23,786 bases of DNA from Promethearchaeota archaeon (GTDB lineage: Archaea; Asgardarchaeota; Lokiarchaeia; Sigynarchaeales; SOKP01). The stretch is from positions 1 to 23,786 of the forward strand of contig JAUWBH010000087.1 of the NCBI GenBank assembly GCA_030605085.1. The letters run 5' to 3'. Below, piece by piece: positions 1-7,791 of this stretch (position 1 is its first letter; each line of letters begins with the position of its first letter). Made by a program: the position numbers and the translations under genes. The notes under the pieces are model-generated. The model did no database searches and was not told where the DNA came from. It worked only from the letters and a program-made list of their open reading frames with translations.

Positions 1-2
1 TT

Positions 3-386
3 GGTACACATAGGTTAGGAGAAGCTTTAAAAGATAGATTCAATGTATGGATTGAACTTGATTATCCTGACAAAAAAACAGAAATGAAAATTATCGAACA
101 TAATAATCCCTATTATCAAGTTGACGAAAGCACCCTAGAAAAAATTTATTTAATTATTAATCGAACACGAACTCATCATCAAATTCAAACACCAGCGAGT
201 TTAAGAAGTGGAATAGCAATGGCTCGCCTTATGGGATTGGCAAGTAAATATAATGAAGATAATCCAGACAAAATTATTAGAGAAGTTACATATCATGTTT
301 TATTAGGGGCAATTCAACCAAAGCCTGGAATTAAAACAAAAGATGTTGTTAAAAATGTTATTAGCCAAGTAATAGGTTCTGTTTAA
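3..386 (+). CDS. MoxR-like AAA+ ATPase, C-terminal part (5' end outside window)
   Basis: The reading frame is open from base 3, with no start visible, and ends in TAA at 384-386. The first visible residues, GTHRLGEALKDRFNVWIEL, match the segment of MoxR-type AAA+ ATPases where a Gly/Leu-rich turn leads into 'EAL.DRF', including the sensor/arginine-finger region. It is followed by 'DYPDKKTE' and then a helical lid domain of about 100 residues. MoxR ATPases remodel or activate protein partners, usually together with a VWA-domain protein. The next gene, 33 bp downstream on the same strand, encodes exactly such a protein. The internal ATG at 84 is not the true start because homology-like sequence continues upstream. 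The Walker A and B motifs lie outside the window, so ATPase competence cannot be judged. Confidence 0.8.
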   Translation, partial: GTHRLGEALKDRFNVWIELDYPDKKTEMKIIEHNNPYYQVDESTLEKIYLIINRTRTHHQIQTPASLRSGIAMARLMGLASKYNEDNPDKIIREVTYHVLLGAIQPKPGIKTKDVVKNVISQVIGSV

Positions 387-419
387 ATTTTTATTAGAAA
401 TAATATAAAATAAAGAAGT

Positions 420-2984
420 ATGATAATTTTTCCACAAAACCCTATTTGGTTTGCGCTTAAATTTACAAATATTTTAAGAAAGCACGAGAAGTGCGCATAT
501 AAACCTTCAATAAGACAAGCTTTATCTATTTGCTCTTTAATTCTAGCCAGGTTTTTACGTAAAGGTATATGTGACATTGAAGATTTTATAGAAATTGCCG
601 TAGTTACAAGTCCTTTAGAAAATCAAGCTTTAGCTAAGAAGATCGCTCGAGATTTGTTAATATATTCTGAGCCAACAAATAGAGAAATACTTGATAAAAA
701 TTTACTTAATTCCGATTTACTTGGCGATCTAAAACCAAGCTCTCTTGTTAATGAATTTGAAGACGAATTAAATGATATTGATAATATTTTTGACGATTTG
801 GACTTTTTAAATAAACATTTTGACGAAATTAACGGCTTAGATTTGGACTCCCTTTATGATTCAATGTTTAATGACTTTTTTAATAAATTTGGCAATCAAT
901 TACATGAAGAACCTTATAAAACTGCATTAAATGTAATAGAGGATAATGCTATAACAAATTTTGAGCGATTTCAAGATTTAGATTCCATGTTAGATTTTGC
1001 TAAAGAACTCTTAGATAAAAAAATAAATAATTTAGAACCTGAAGATATAAACTCAGCTAAGACTTTAGAAATGTTGGATGATATTATTAAAAAAACTGGA
1101 AAGTTTAGAGAACAAGTTTTATCACAACTTGCGAAAGATAACATATTAAACAAATTTAAAAAATCTATTGAGGAGTCTTTTCAAAATAATTTCTTTGATG
1201 CTTTAAGTGCCTCTGAATTTGCTTTAAAATCTAATTTATTAGATGAAAAAGGTCAAAAGGTTATTGAGGATCTTTTTAGTAAGTTTTTAAATCAAGCGAA
1301 TAGAAATGTAAATGATTTATACAATGCGTATAAGATTCTTGGTAAAAATTTGGATTTAAACGATGATGATTTGGATAATATTATAGAAAATAGCTTAGAT
1401 TTACCATTTGATGAAGCTTATCAAAATATGAAGAATATCGATCAGTATTTCGGTGGAAATATGTGCGAACAATATTTAAACAAACTCAGTGAGAAACTTG
1501 ATAAAATAGAATCAACTGAAGATATAGAAAATTCGTTAATTTCTATGCCTACAAAAATTCCTTCTTGGCGGAAATTATTATCAAAAATTGTTGATAATGA
1601 TATCCAAAAAATTAAAGACGACTATAAAGATTTAGAAACTATTTGTGCGCAATTAAAAAATTTATCTGATAATTTAATGATGAAACAATCTCAATGTTCT
1701 GATGCCCAATGCAGATCTCAAATTTCTAGTAAAATTTTAGATTCTGTGAATCAAACGGTTGCAAATGCGGGTAATAAAGAACAATTAATAAATGTTGTCA
1801 AGAGTTTTAACGATAAAGGTTTTTTTCCAGATATAGATACTATTAAAAAAACAGGGAAAAAGCTCAAAATGACTGACGATGAGATCTCAAGTTTAATAGA
1901 AGCTAATTTTAAAAACCTTAAAAAAATGGTTGAAGTTAATAAAGCAACATATCAAATATATAAAGATTTTCTTAAAAAACTAAATCTTAATTATAATCAA
2001 ATTAATCAACTCGTGAATGCTGCGGTTAATCAGGAAAAGCCAAATATGCCCGCTCTAAGCGCTTTAAGTGAAAAACATTTATCAGAAGTGCTTAATTCGG
2101 CTGAAAGATTAGGAAGTAAAGCTCTAGATCTTACACTTTCTTCGTTAAGTGCTGGAAGTGGATTGGATCTTTTGGAACAATGGTTTTATTCTAGACATAA
2201 TATGTCTTCTAAAGTTAAAACCAAACTAAAAGAAATAATAAAACAAATCATGATTGATTTGGGAATTAGATCTGCAAATTCGTTAATTGGGAGTGCAAAT
2301 TATGGACCTATTGTTGAAAATATTGTTATCCCCTACACAGTTGGAGATGACTTTGAGTTAATTGATCTTGAGGAAACAATCAATAATTTAATGGAAGGGG
2401 GAAAAACTGTAGACATGATTTCAAATGAAGATTTTCTTGTCTCAAAAACATCTCAAGGGCTTCGATGTTTGGTTTTAGAATTGGATATTAGTGGAAGTAT
2501 GAGTGGCGAGAAATTGGCACAGATGGCTTTATGTACTACTATGCTCGTTTATGCTTTTAATCCAGAAGAGATCGCTCTTACATTTTTTGAATCAAACACA
2601 CATAAATTAAAAAATCTTGACGAAAAAGTTGAGTTAGAAACGGTTGTGGATGAATTACTTGATATCACTGCAAGAGGAGGAACATGCATTAATTCTGCAC
2701 TTAAATGGGCAAACCATCAATTCGAAAAAAAAGCTCGATCTAAATATAAACTTAATATTTTATTTACCGATGCTGATGTGTTTGATTTCGATGATAGTCT
2801 TCGAGAACTGAAGAAAATGAGCGAAAAAGATGTTAAATTTGTGATGGTTGTACCTCAATTTAATTTTTCACCCGTAATGGCTAAAAAAATGGTAAAGTCT
2901 GCGAATGGAGTTTTACTAACATTGAATCAATGGAGAGATTTTCCAAAATTAATATCTGAGATAATTACAAACCAAAACTTTTAG
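420..2984 (+). CDS. Large VWA-domain protein with intact MIDAS (MoxR partner)
   Basis: An 854-aa protein. The C-terminal ~190 residues form a von Willebrand A domain with a complete metal-ion-dependent adhesion site: DISGSMS at 689-695, the threonine of GGTCINS at T755, and the aspartate of LFTDAD at D784. Just before it, VGDDFELIDLEET resembles the linker seen before VWA domains of CoxE-like or DUF58-like proteins. The N-terminal ~60 residues form a helical block. Residues ~80-640 are acidic and helical, and include at least three related units of the form K-x-L-x-hydrophobic-x-D-D-x-I-x-x-hydrophobic-I-E (around 310-330, 485-505 and 520-540). There is no signal peptide, so it is probably cytosolic. 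It lies 33 bp after the MoxR-like gene and 33 bp before the SWIM protein, which suggests one operon. Pairing with MoxR implies ATP-driven remodelling of a target, but the target is unknown. Confidence 0.85.
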   Translation: MIIFPQNPIWFALKFTNILRKHEKCAYKPSIRQALSICSLILARFLRKGICDIEDFIEIAVVTSPLENQALAKKIARDLLIYSEPTNREILDKNLLNSDLLGDLKPSSLVNEFEDELNDIDNIFDDLDFLNKHFDEINGLDLDSLYDSMFNDFFNKFGNQLHEEPYKTALNVIEDNAITNFERFQDLDSMLDFAKELLDKKINNLEPEDINSAKTLEMLDDIIKKTGKFREQVLSQLAKDNILNKFKKSIEESFQNNFFDALSASEFALKSNLLDEKGQKVIEDLFSKFLNQANRNVNDLYNAYKILGKNLDLNDDDLDNIIENSLDLPFDEAYQNMKNIDQYFGGNMCEQYLNKLSEKLDKIESTEDIENSLISMPTKIPSWRKLLSKIVDNDIQKIKDDYKDLETICAQLKNLSDNLMMKQSQCSDAQCRSQISSKILDSVNQTVANAGNKEQLINVVKSFNDKGFFPDIDTIKKTGKKLKMTDDEISSLIEANFKNLKKMVEVNKATYQIYKDFLKKLNLNYNQINQLVNAAVNQEKPNMPALSALSEKHLSEVLNSAERLGSKALDLTLSSLSAGSGLDLLEQWFYSRHNMSSKVKTKLKEIIKQIMIDLGIRSANSLIGSANYGPIVENIVIPYTVGDDFELIDLEETINNLMEGGKTVDMISNEDFLVSKTSQGLRCLVLELDISGSMSGEKLAQMALCTTMLVYAFNPEEIALTFFESNTHKLKNLDEKVELETVVDELLDITARGGTCINSALKWANHQFEKKARSKYKLNILFTDADVFDFDDSLRELKKMSEKDVKFVMVVPQFNFSPVMAKKMVKSANGVLLTLNQWRDFPKLISEIITNQNF

Positions 2985-3017
2985 AAATTTTAAATATAAC
3001 TTATATATGGTGTTTCA

Positions 3018-5360
3018 GTGAATTTAAGGAATAATCTTAAAAATGCTGAATTGTTCAGAGGGAAAGTTCATGGTGCTCGTTTAGGAAGAGGTAAGAGCAT
3101 CCCTAATAAGAATATTATTAATCTTAATATCGTTAAAGACCCAAAGCTTAAAATATTAGCAAATATTCAAGGGTCAGCAAATAGAAGTTATGTTATTAAT
3201 ATCTTTGAATCTGATAATAGTAGAATAAATATTATTCACGATTGTCCCGATTTTAAAAATGGACACGATTTTTGTAAGCATATTGTTAAAATTTTACTAG
3301 TTCTTGACTATGAAATATGTAAAAATATTTGCCGAAATGTCAATAATATTAAATTCTCTTCAAACATGACATTAATTACGGAAAGTAAAACAGATAATTA
3401 CAATATTAAGGCAGAAAGTTTAATTCAAGAAGGAAAATATCTTGAAGCTATAAATTTTTTAAACCAGGCGTATGATGAGTCCAATAATGTTGATTATATA
3501 AAAAAAATTGTAGATATTTCTCTTAAATACAATTTATATGAGCAATTTATAAAATTTGTGTTATTTTCTGATGAACTATTTAAGAAATATGAAAGGAAAT
3601 ATGCAGAATTGATTAATACTTTTTTCTCTAATTATGATAAAATAAATTTTCAGAATTTTATTGAGACAATCATAAACATTCAAAAACTATTATTAAAACT
3701 TCCACAAAACACATTTAATCGCATCCTCAATCAATTGGATTTTAATTTCCTAAATAACGAGCTTCTGAAATATCTTTTATTAAATAAATTCAAAGATCAA
3801 ATTAATGTTGGAGATTACTTCGAAGAAATTTTGAGTGATAAAACATTAGATCTTAAAGAAATAATGGCTGAAAAGCTATTCTACTTGTTGAATGAGTCGA
3901 TTTTAAATGTGGATTCCAAAGATGTAATTGATTCTTACTTAACTATTATGAGAAATTGCCAGTTTAAAATCGATAATGACTTATTAAAAAAAGTTAATGA
4001 ATATAGTAATAAATTAAAAGAATTTTTTATGGAAGGTTTAAAATTAAAACACGCATCTCTCAGATCTTTAGTAATAACTAATTGTAAAACAGATAAATTA
4101 AGAACCTTAAAATTTGATTATCGTTATAATTTTCCTTCTTTAATATGGACGAGTCCTTATAGGAAAGAAATTCCGTTACATTATTTCATTTTAGAAAAAT
4201 GCGGGTTTGATAAACATCATTTAGAGTATACAACGATTGAGAATTTTGTTGAAAATTTTCCTGTTTTTGCGGGAATTTTTAATGGAAATAATCCTATTCC
4301 TCGAAGGGTTAAAGAATTTTGGGATACTGACCAGCCAAAAATAATTAATATTGTTTATCAAGATCAAATAGTAGAGCAAGATTTTGAAGTAAATTATAAA
4401 AATCTTGGAAAATACATACTAATTGAATGGGATTTAGCTCAAAAACCAATTTTAGGCAGTTATGTGTGTCAATTTTTAGACGGGTTCATAATACCCGAAA
4501 AAAACCACCCTTTAACGAATGAAATCACTCCGTTTGATTTAATTTTATGTCAAAAAGAACCAATAGCCATAAAAAGTAATAATATTAAAATCTATCGGCC
4601 TTTAAGAAGAATTAATATAAAAACTGCCATTGAGTTGATTTATGCTGGAGTTAATTACATATCATCTTATCTTCCATTTGATATTATAACTGATTTAAAA
4701 GAGTTTAAAATTGACGAGATCGATGCCTATAACAAGATGAATAAAAAATTGAAAGATATTTTCTCACCTAATAAAGAAATTTTTAAAAAATTCTTTCATG
4801 AATTTGTTCAAAATCAAATGCAAAAAGATATCAATGAAATTTATTTAAAAATGATTAAAAAATCCAATTATAAAGAAAATGTTTTGAAATTAATTGGATT
4901 TAATCACTATTCTAAGATTTTTAATAAGAGAACAATCTTGCAGGGATTTAGATTAAATAGTTTGGTAAGAGATTCCTTGCAAGAATTAAAACGAGATATG
5001 ATAAAATTTGTTTCCAAAAGGTTAATAGATATGATAAATAACAAGGATTTCGAAGTTATAAACCTTAAAATTTTGAAAAAGTATCCCATCTTTAATAAAT
5101 TGACAGCTCTGATAATATATGAATTAAAACAACAAATTGAAACATGTAAAATTTATCAGATCGATAACAATTTGTATGATATAAGCGAATTATTTAAAAC
5201 TTACTATGGAAAAAGAATAATTGAGGAAGAAATAGATAAGAAGTTCATAAAGCACGAAAAAAGAACTAATAAAGTATTATTAACTTCCCAAAATGAATTT
5301 AATAAACTCAATGAAAATTTAAGTTTTCTAAAATTAAAGAGTCCAGAAATTATCATCTAA
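3018..5360 (+). CDS. SWIM-type zinc-finger protein, large, unknown function
   Basis: A 780-aa protein starting at GTG 3018; I see no in-frame ATG that would fit better. Residues 74-88 carry H-x-C-x9-C-x-H (H74, C76, C86, H88) within IIHDCPDFKNGHDFCKHI. This is a variant of the SWIM zinc-binding motif C-x-C-x(n)-C-x-H with the first Cys replaced by His. Ahead of it is a basic segment (ELFRGKVHGARLGRGKSI). Residues ~130-180 look like one or two TPR-like helical hairpins (SLIQEGKYLEAINFLNQAYD). The remaining ~550 residues are Asn/Lys/Ile-rich and I do not recognise them. SWIM proteins are thought to bind DNA or protein and are found beside MoxR/VWA genes in bacteria. Here the gene follows the VWA gene by 33 bp. 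The biochemical role is not predictable. Confidence 0.75.
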   Translation: MNLRNNLKNAELFRGKVHGARLGRGKSIPNKNIINLNIVKDPKLKILANIQGSANRSYVINIFESDNSRINIIHDCPDFKNGHDFCKHIVKILLVLDYEICKNICRNVNNIKFSSNMTLITESKTDNYNIKAESLIQEGKYLEAINFLNQAYDESNNVDYIKKIVDISLKYNLYEQFIKFVLFSDELFKKYERKYAELINTFFSNYDKINFQNFIETIINIQKLLLKLPQNTFNRILNQLDFNFLNNELLKYLLLNKFKDQINVGDYFEEILSDKTLDLKEIMAEKLFYLLNESILNVDSKDVIDSYLTIMRNCQFKIDNDLLKKVNEYSNKLKEFFMEGLKLKHASLRSLVITNCKTDKLRTLKFDYRYNFPSLIWTSPYRKEIPLHYFILEKCGFDKHHLEYTTIENFVENFPVFAGIFNGNNPIPRRVKEFWDTDQPKIINIVYQDQIVEQDFEVNYKNLGKYILIEWDLAQKPILGSYVCQFLDGFIIPEKNHPLTNEITPFDLILCQKEPIAIKSNNIKIYRPLRRINIKTAIELIYAGVNYISSYLPFDIITDLKEFKIDEIDAYNKMNKKLKDIFSPNKEIFKKFFHEFVQNQMQKDINEIYLKMIKKSNYKENVLKLIGFNHYSKIFNKRTILQGFRLNSLVRDSLQELKRDMIKFVSKRLIDMINNKDFEVINLKILKKYPIFNKLTALIIYELKQQIETCKIYQIDNNLYDISELFKTYYGKRIIEEEIDKKFIKHEKRTNKVLLTSQNEFNKLNENLSFLKLKSPEIII

Positions 5361-5432
5361 AGTTTCGGTAATAAAAAGATTAGTGTTCGGTGTAGAAGAA
5401 TTGAATTTAGACTTCAAAGGAAATTATAAATT

Positions 5433-6476
5433 TTGCGGATTTCCTATCTGTGTAGTGTAAATGGCCTGTATGTAAATGGCCTGTGTAAATGGCCAATATT
5501 AGAAAAAATTCTAGAAATAGGTCAAAATTCATTAATTAAAACAAGTATAGACTTATCTGATTTAAAAGCAAGGCAAGTAAAATATTTATATGCAATTTCA
5601 AGAGTATTTTTTCATCAAGGAAATTATAAAAAATCAATAAATATAGCAGAAGATTCCCTTACTCTGGCAAATGAAGAAGATAATCTTACTATTAAAGCTG
5701 ACATTTTATGGCATATTGGCTATATGTGGAGATTCGAACAAAACAAAGATTTTGCATTAAAATATTTAAATCAAGCAGAGGAGATTGCTAGGTCTATTAA
5801 TTATAAAACTAATTTAGTTAGATGTTTTTATGCTAAAGCAATTATAGAACATGGACAAGGTCATTTTGACAAAGCTCTTGAATTATATAATTTAACTGAA
5901 GATATGGATAAGAATTTAAATCCAGATCAATCAATTGGAGAGGGGATATTGGATTTATTAAGAAATAAAGGAGATTTAGGTCTTCACATTGGAGATGAGA
6001 ATTTGGCAAGAGATTCTTGGAATTTAATGAAAACTAAGGCATTAGATATGTGTAGTGATCATTGGCTAATAATCTCTGAAGCACGCCTTTCGTTAGTTGA
6101 CAAAAATATTAAAAGTGATCAAATGATAAAAGCTTGGACTAAGAGTTTAAATGAAAACCTTATCTCTGGTGAAATTGCCTCAGCAGCAACAAGTTATGGT
6201 GAATTAGCAGAAATTTACATCCGTAATAAAGATAATGATAAAGCAATTGAATTATGTGATAAATCTATAAAATTAATAGAAGATCATGAGCTCGATAATC
6301 CTCATATTAAATCGATAATTTCATATATTAAAGGTGTCCGATTGGTAGCAGATAGCAAAATAGATGAGGCCATAAATCAATTGAAAATAGCTCAAGAATT
6401 ATTTGCTAAATGGACTACTCCCTATCAATTTTGGGTAAGAGATACATTAAAAAGACTAGGATTTGCTAATCATTAA
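5433..6476 (+). CDS. TPR-repeat protein, possibly with damaged 5' end
   Basis: The frame encodes up to 347 aa, starting at a TTG (5433) six bases after an in-frame stop. The first in-frame ATG lies only at residue ~97. From residue ~50 on the protein is a run of TPR helix pairs, for example YLYAISRVFFHQGNYKKSI, ADILWHIGYMWRFEQNKDFA, RCFYAKAIIEHGQGHFDKA and SYGELAEIYIRNKDNDKAI, ending in WVRDTLKRLGF. Such arrays form protein-binding superhelices, and no catalytic domain is attached. The N-terminal residues are encoded by a three-copy GTAAATGGCC repeat whose unequal spacing (15 then 13 bp) shifts frame. The original start may therefore have been altered or lost. It lies 72 bp after the SWIM gene, so co-transcription is possible. 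The TPR assignment is firm, but the start is uncertain. Confidence 0.7.
   Translation: MRISYLCSVNGLYVNGLCKWPILEKILEIGQNSLIKTSIDLSDLKARQVKYLYAISRVFFHQGNYKKSINIAEDSLTLANEEDNLTIKADILWHIGYMWRFEQNKDFALKYLNQAEEIARSINYKTNLVRCFYAKAIIEHGQGHFDKALELYNLTEDMDKNLNPDQSIGEGILDLLRNKGDLGLHIGDENLARDSWNLMKTKALDMCSDHWLIISEARLSLVDKNIKSDQMIKAWTKSLNENLISGEIASAATSYGELAEIYIRNKDNDKAIELCDKSIKLIEDHELDNPHIKSIISYIKGVRLVADSKIDEAINQLKIAQELFAKWTTPYQFWVRDTLKRLGFANH
5457..5494 (+). repeat. Three-copy tandem GTAAATGGCC microrepeat at TPR gene start
   Basis: GTAAATGGCC occurs at 5457-5466, 5472-5481 and 5485-5494, separated by CTGTA/T-type spacers. Start-to-start distances are 15 and 13 bp, so the third copy is read in a different frame from the first two (VNGLYVNGL then CKWP). 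It sits within the first 21 codons of the TPR frame. Confidence 0.9.
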
Positions 6477-6485
6477 TTGTATATT

Positions 6486-7598
6486 TCATTTATTCATTTT
6501 CAAGCATTCAAGAAGTTCATCATATAAATTCTTCTCACCTTGTTGAAAAATTTTTTTTTGAGCTTTTCTCATTTGTTTTATTTTTTTCTGATTATAAAGT
6601 AAATCTAGGATTGCTTGTTTAAGCATCTCTTTTGATACAGAATGGGGAAGACTATAACAGAGATTTAACCTATAAAATGGTTCTATTTCATAATATGCCC
6701 AATGTCTGTAATATGGCCATTTCCTCTTTATATGTTCAACTAAACATATTACCGGTATTTGATTGCGAATGAGTTTAAACAATGTGCCCATTCCATGGTG
6801 CTGAATCACTAAATCAGCACTCGCAAATATAGCCTCAAATTTTTGAGTATCATCTATCCAAGATATACACTTAATCCATTCTTTATTAATAACAGCTCGA
6901 CCTTTAAACAAGACTTTTATTTTAAAGCCATTATGAATTAATTCTTCTATAACTTGCAGAAATATTGTTAAAAATTTGGGTAAAATAAATTCTTCCAATA
7001 TTCCAAAATAAATTATTATTAATTTTTCATCCTTTTCAATATTAAGTTCTTTTCTTACTGAGTTTTTATTAGTTTCAGTAATCCTTTTAGATGAGGGTAT
7101 AAATCCAGTACAGAAAATCTTTTTTTTATAAATATCAGATATTTTATAGTGTCCTCCATTCTCTAACAATCCCATTTTATAGATTTTTTTAGGAAATGTA
7201 ATAAAGATTCTATTTATCCACGTTGGTACGGGAAATCCTATTCTCTTATCCTCTAAAAAAAGCCAGTTTGAGTCAATAGAACAAATAAAAGGTTTCGGCT
7301 CCAGAGGAGGTTCCCTCATAATTGAGTGTTTATACATGTAAACCGTTTTTGAATTACAGAGAAATATAACATCAGGCGCTATTTCCGATATAATTTGTTT
7401 AGTTGTCCTTGAATCATCTGAATGAAAAACTTGAAAATCATATTTATCAAGAATATCAAATAATCTCTTATTTTTAATAATAAAAATAATTTCATTATTT
7501 TTTTCTTTTGCATAAAGAGCACTTGCTTCTGCTTGAGAAAATTCTCCAAAGCATTCACCAGATCTCCCCAATCCAGTCGTGATATATATTATTTTCAT
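6486..7598 (-). CDS. GT-B-fold glycosyltransferase
   Basis: A 370-aa protein starting at ATG 7596-7598. The N-terminus MKIIYITTGLGRSGE is a Rossmann strand with a Gly-rich loop, as in GT-B glycosyltransferases. The C-terminal half contains LIIIYFGILEE (~193-203) and the family-typical donor-binding segment FASADLVIQHHGMGTLFKLI (258-277), followed by IPVICL. This resembles the 'D-L-V-I-x-x-x-G-x-G-T' block of MurG/GT28 and GT1 enzymes. Instead of the usual single His or Ser before the Gly there is a His-His pair. There is no membrane helix, so it is probably a cytosolic enzyme or one at the membrane surface, using a nucleotide-sugar donor. It is transcribed divergently from a GH38 mannosidase, which hints at glycan synthesis and turnover. 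Donor and acceptor are unknown. The CxGxPVI segment favours GT1/GT28 over GT4. Confidence 0.65.
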   Translation of the reverse strand: MKIIYITTGLGRSGECFGEFSQAEASALYAKEKNNEIIFIIKNKRLFDILDKYDFQVFHSDDSRTTKQIISEIAPDVIFLCNSKTVYMYKHSIMREPPLEPKPFICSIDSNWLFLEDKRIGFPVPTWINRIFITFPKKIYKMGLLENGGHYKISDIYKKKIFCTGFIPSSKRITETNKNSVRKELNIEKDEKLIIIYFGILEEFILPKFLTIFLQVIEELIHNGFKIKVLFKGRAVINKEWIKCISWIDDTQKFEAIFASADLVIQHHGMGTLFKLIRNQIPVICLVEHIKRKWPYYRHWAYYEIEPFYRLNLCYSLPHSVSKEMLKQAILDLLYNQKKIKQMRKAQKKIFQQGEKNLYDELLECLKMNK

Positions 7599-7791
7599 TT
7601 TTCAAATTTACGGATTTTTTTATAATTTTTATAATTTTTTTATAACTTAAATATTTTTTATAATATACAAAAGAGATCTTTTAAAGATATTATTATCTTG
7701 AATAATGATAACTTTTTTAATTATAAAATTATTAATAATAATTTAAATGATCTAAGTGAATATAAAGAATTCCTCTGGGTTTTAAATAAAG
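7599..7791. promoter_or_regulatory. Divergent AT-rich promoter region (glycosyltransferase / GH38)
   Basis: A 193-bp spacer between divergent genes, almost entirely A/T. It has a run of TTTTTATAA-type near-repeats (7615-7670) that could serve as TATA elements in either direction. No convincing Shine-Dalgarno sequence precedes either gene. Confidence 0.4.
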
